From positions 1 through 8,240 of the forward strand of contig JBILVQ010000136.1 of NCBI GenBank assembly GCA_044370375.1: a stretch of DNA of 8,240 nucleotides, written 5' to 3'. Both the position numbers and the translations under genes were made by a program. Position 1 is the first letter of the stretch; the number at the start of each line of letters is the position of its first letter. A model generated the notes under the pieces. That model saw only the letters and a program-made list of their open reading frames with translations. It did no database searches and had not been told where the DNA came from. Source of the DNA: JBILVQ01 sp044370375 (GTDB lineage: Bacteria > Bacteroidota > Bacteroidia > UBA4408). Below, in pieces: positions 7,230 through 8,240 of this stretch.

Positions 7230-8006
7230 TTATTTGCCGGTAAACACCGCTCTGCGTTTTTCAAGAAACGACATCACGCCTTCCCGGTGGTCTGCCGTTT
7301 GCGATGATAATTCCTGGTATTTTCCTTCTTCCTTTAATTGTCCTTCCAAATTGTTATGCATCGATAAATTCAGCAATCTTTTGGTATAAGCAAAGGCCAT
7401 GGTCGGCATGTCGGCCAATTGTACTGCATATTCCAAAACTGTTTCTTCAAGCTTTGCCGCCGGTAAACATTGATAAATCATGCCCATGTCTGCAGCTTCC
7501 TTAGCACCTACTTTTTGTCCACTAAACATATAGGCTGCTGCTCTTTGCATGCCAACCAAACGTGGCAGAAAAAAAGTTCCTCCACTGTCCGGAATCAAAC
7601 CAATTCTTGAAAAAGCCTGAATAAAACTTACTTCTTCCGCGGCAAAGGTGATATCACAAGCCAAGGCGATGTTGCATCCGGCACCGGCAGCAACGCCATT
7701 GATCATGCCAAGTACCGGTTTGGGCGTTTCCCTTATCAGTGTAATGATAGGGTTGTAATGCTCTTCCACAATTTTTTTTATGCCCGGACCGTCCGGAGAA
7801 ATCGCTTCCGATAAATCTTGTCCTGCACAAAAGGCTCTGCCGGTTCCGCTCAGGATAATCACCCTGCAAGCATCGTCTTGGCCCGAACTTTTAAGTGCCT
7901 CTTGAAGGGCCAAGGACATTTCACGGTTAAAACTATTCAATACATCCGGGCGATTCAACCGAATCAGGTGAACCCCGTTTTTCTTTTCAATGCTGATGGT
8001 ACTCAT
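7230..8006 (-). CDS. paaG: Enoyl-CoA hydratase/isomerase family protein, probably PaaG (ring 1,2-epoxyphenylacetyl-CoA isomerase)
   Basis: PaaG converts ring-1,2-epoxyphenylacetyl-CoA to the seven-membered oxepin-CoA in aerobic phenylacetate degradation, and also shifts double bonds later in the route. The 258-residue crotonase-fold protein has the oxyanion-hole segments AFCAGQDL (58-65) and GVAAGAGC (104-111). Asp140 in GLIPDSGGT sits where E. coli PaaG has its catalytic Asp. Both glutamates typical of enoyl-CoA hydratases appear replaced (about Asn112 and Phe132), so it should act as an isomerase rather than a hydratase. The end (YQELSSQTADHREGVMSFLEKRRAVFTGK region, 230-258) resembles E. 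coli PaaG closely. The gene follows paaD by 73 bases, which strengthens the assignment. A generic crotonase paralogue in the same cluster is the main alternative. Confidence 0.87.
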   Translation of the reverse strand: MSTISIEKKNGVHLIRLNRPDVLNSFNREMSLALQEALKSSGQDDACRVIILSGTGRAFCAGQDLSEAISPDGPGIKKIVEEHYNPIITLIRETPKPVLGMINGVAAGAGCNIALACDITFAAEEVSFIQAFSRIGLIPDSGGTFFLPRLVGMQRAAAYMFSGQKVGAKEAADMGMIYQCLPAAKLEETVLEYAVQLADMPTMAFAYTKRLLNLSMHNNLEGQLKEEGKYQELSSQTADHREGVMSFLEKRRAVFTGK

Positions 8007-8023
8007 AATGGCTGGTGTTTATA

Positions 8024-8050
8024 CAAAGAAACAATTTTTTTTACAGTCAA
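8024..8050 (-). promoter_or_regulatory. Weak candidate promoter for the paaG-like gene
   Basis: On the minus strand, TTG (complement of 8048-8050), 16 bases, then TTTCTTTG (complement of 8024-8031) resembles the Bacteroidota promoter with one mismatch in the TAnnTTTG box. It would start transcription about 12-15 bases before the ATG at 8006. The TTG lies inside one copy of a repeated CATTGAC element. The 73-base gap makes a secondary promoter plausible, but simple co-transcription with paaD is equally likely. Confidence 0.22.
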
Positions 8051-8071
8051 TGCAGCTCAAGTTTGTCAATG
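8046..8071 (-). repeat. Paired CATTGAC elements in the paaD-paaG gap
   Basis: GTCAATG occurs at 8046-8052 and 8065-8071 on the plus strand (CATTGAC on the coding strand), start to start 19 bases apart, close to two helical turns. The pair could be an operator, since phenylacetate genes are often controlled by a phenylacetyl-CoA-responsive repressor, or it may be chance. Confidence 0.35.
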
Positions 8072-8079
8072 TTGCATTA

Positions 8080-8240
8080 TCAAATGCATTTAAAATAATC
8101 AAAAGCCTCCAAACATTCATCACAGCGATACAAAGCCTTGCATGGGGTGGAACCAAACTGATTAATCATTTTTGTTTGTTTTGAATGGCATCTAGGACAT
8201 TGTACTATTCTAACAGCTTGTCCCATCAATACCGCCTTGC
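8080..8240 (-). CDS. paaD: Phenylacetyl-CoA epoxidase-associated protein PaaD, C-terminal part only
   Basis: The minus strand is open from the right edge to a TGA at 8080-8082, giving the last 52 residues of a protein. They carry the PaaD C-terminal zinc-ribbon: CPRC, then QFGSTPCKALYRCDEC and EAFDYFKCI at the very end. FGSTxCKALYRC and F-D-x-F-K-C-I are hallmarks of PaaD. Four cysteines in two CxxC pairs would hold a metal. PaaD is a small DUF59/SufT-like accessory protein of the PaaABCDE multicomponent epoxidase that adds oxygen to phenylacetyl-CoA; it is thought to help mature its iron or Fe-S centres. The N-terminal DUF59 domain lies outside the window. The downstream paaG-like gene fits a paa operon, with paaABC expected beyond the right edge. 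Confidence 0.93.
   Translation of the reverse strand, partial: KAVLMGQAVRIVQCPRCHSKQTKMINQFGSTPCKALYRCDECLEAFDYFKCI

Noticed and set aside
8082..8091. AAATGCATTT palindrome
   Set aside because: It lies over the last codons of paaD, where the Lys-Cys-Ile end is fixed by the protein family, so the palindrome is probably a by-product of coding.
7036..8184. Rightward frames antisense to the permease, paaG and paaD
   Set aside because: They are shadows of genes with strong family motifs on the other strand. The one at 7990-8184 covers the PaaD zinc-ribbon antisense.

Overview
The window reads as ordinary chromosome of a member of the Bacteroidota. Three things point there: a TonB-dependent receptor with an N-terminal carboxypeptidase-like regulatory domain, the phylum-specific promoter form (TTG plus TAnnTTTG), and A-rich translation starts without clear Shine-Dalgarno sequences. 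The futalosine-route gene mqnA beside phenylacetate-catabolism genes would suit a free-living aerobic lineage such as the Cytophagia, Chitinophagia or Sphingobacteriia, but that finer placement is inference.

Layout. (1) Positions 1-1281, minus strand: purB (adenylosuccinate lyase), nearly complete and cut by the left edge. (2) 1283-3691, minus strand: an outer-membrane TonB-dependent receptor whose stop codon lies 1 nt before the purB start, so the two look co-transcribed. (3) 3692-3953: a divergent intergenic region holding a strong candidate promoter for the rightward genes and a 14-bp repeat that copies the receptor's start region. (4) 3954-4703, plus strand: mqnA, probably with a very short or absent 5' leader. 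(5) 4771-5873, plus strand: the ribosomal protein operon rpsF-rpsR-rplI, with its own promoter and a good intrinsic terminator at 5892-5919. (6) 5994-8240, minus strand: the 3' end of paaD, then a PaaG-like isomerase, then a MacB/FtsX-type ABC transporter permease that converges on the ribosomal operon.

The genes serve separate tasks: purine synthesis, nutrient uptake, menaquinone synthesis, translation, aerobic phenylacetyl-CoA degradation and transport or export. Only the paaD-paaG pair and the three ribosomal genes are obvious functional units.

I see no CRISPR array, insertion sequence, tRNA, phage gene, defence system or undescribed multi-gene system. The points worth a second look are small: the tight receptor-purB junction, the possibly leaderless mqnA, the permease attached to the paa genes, and short repeats in two intergenic regions. 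Two edge-truncated genes (purB and paaD) were read directly from the minus strand.
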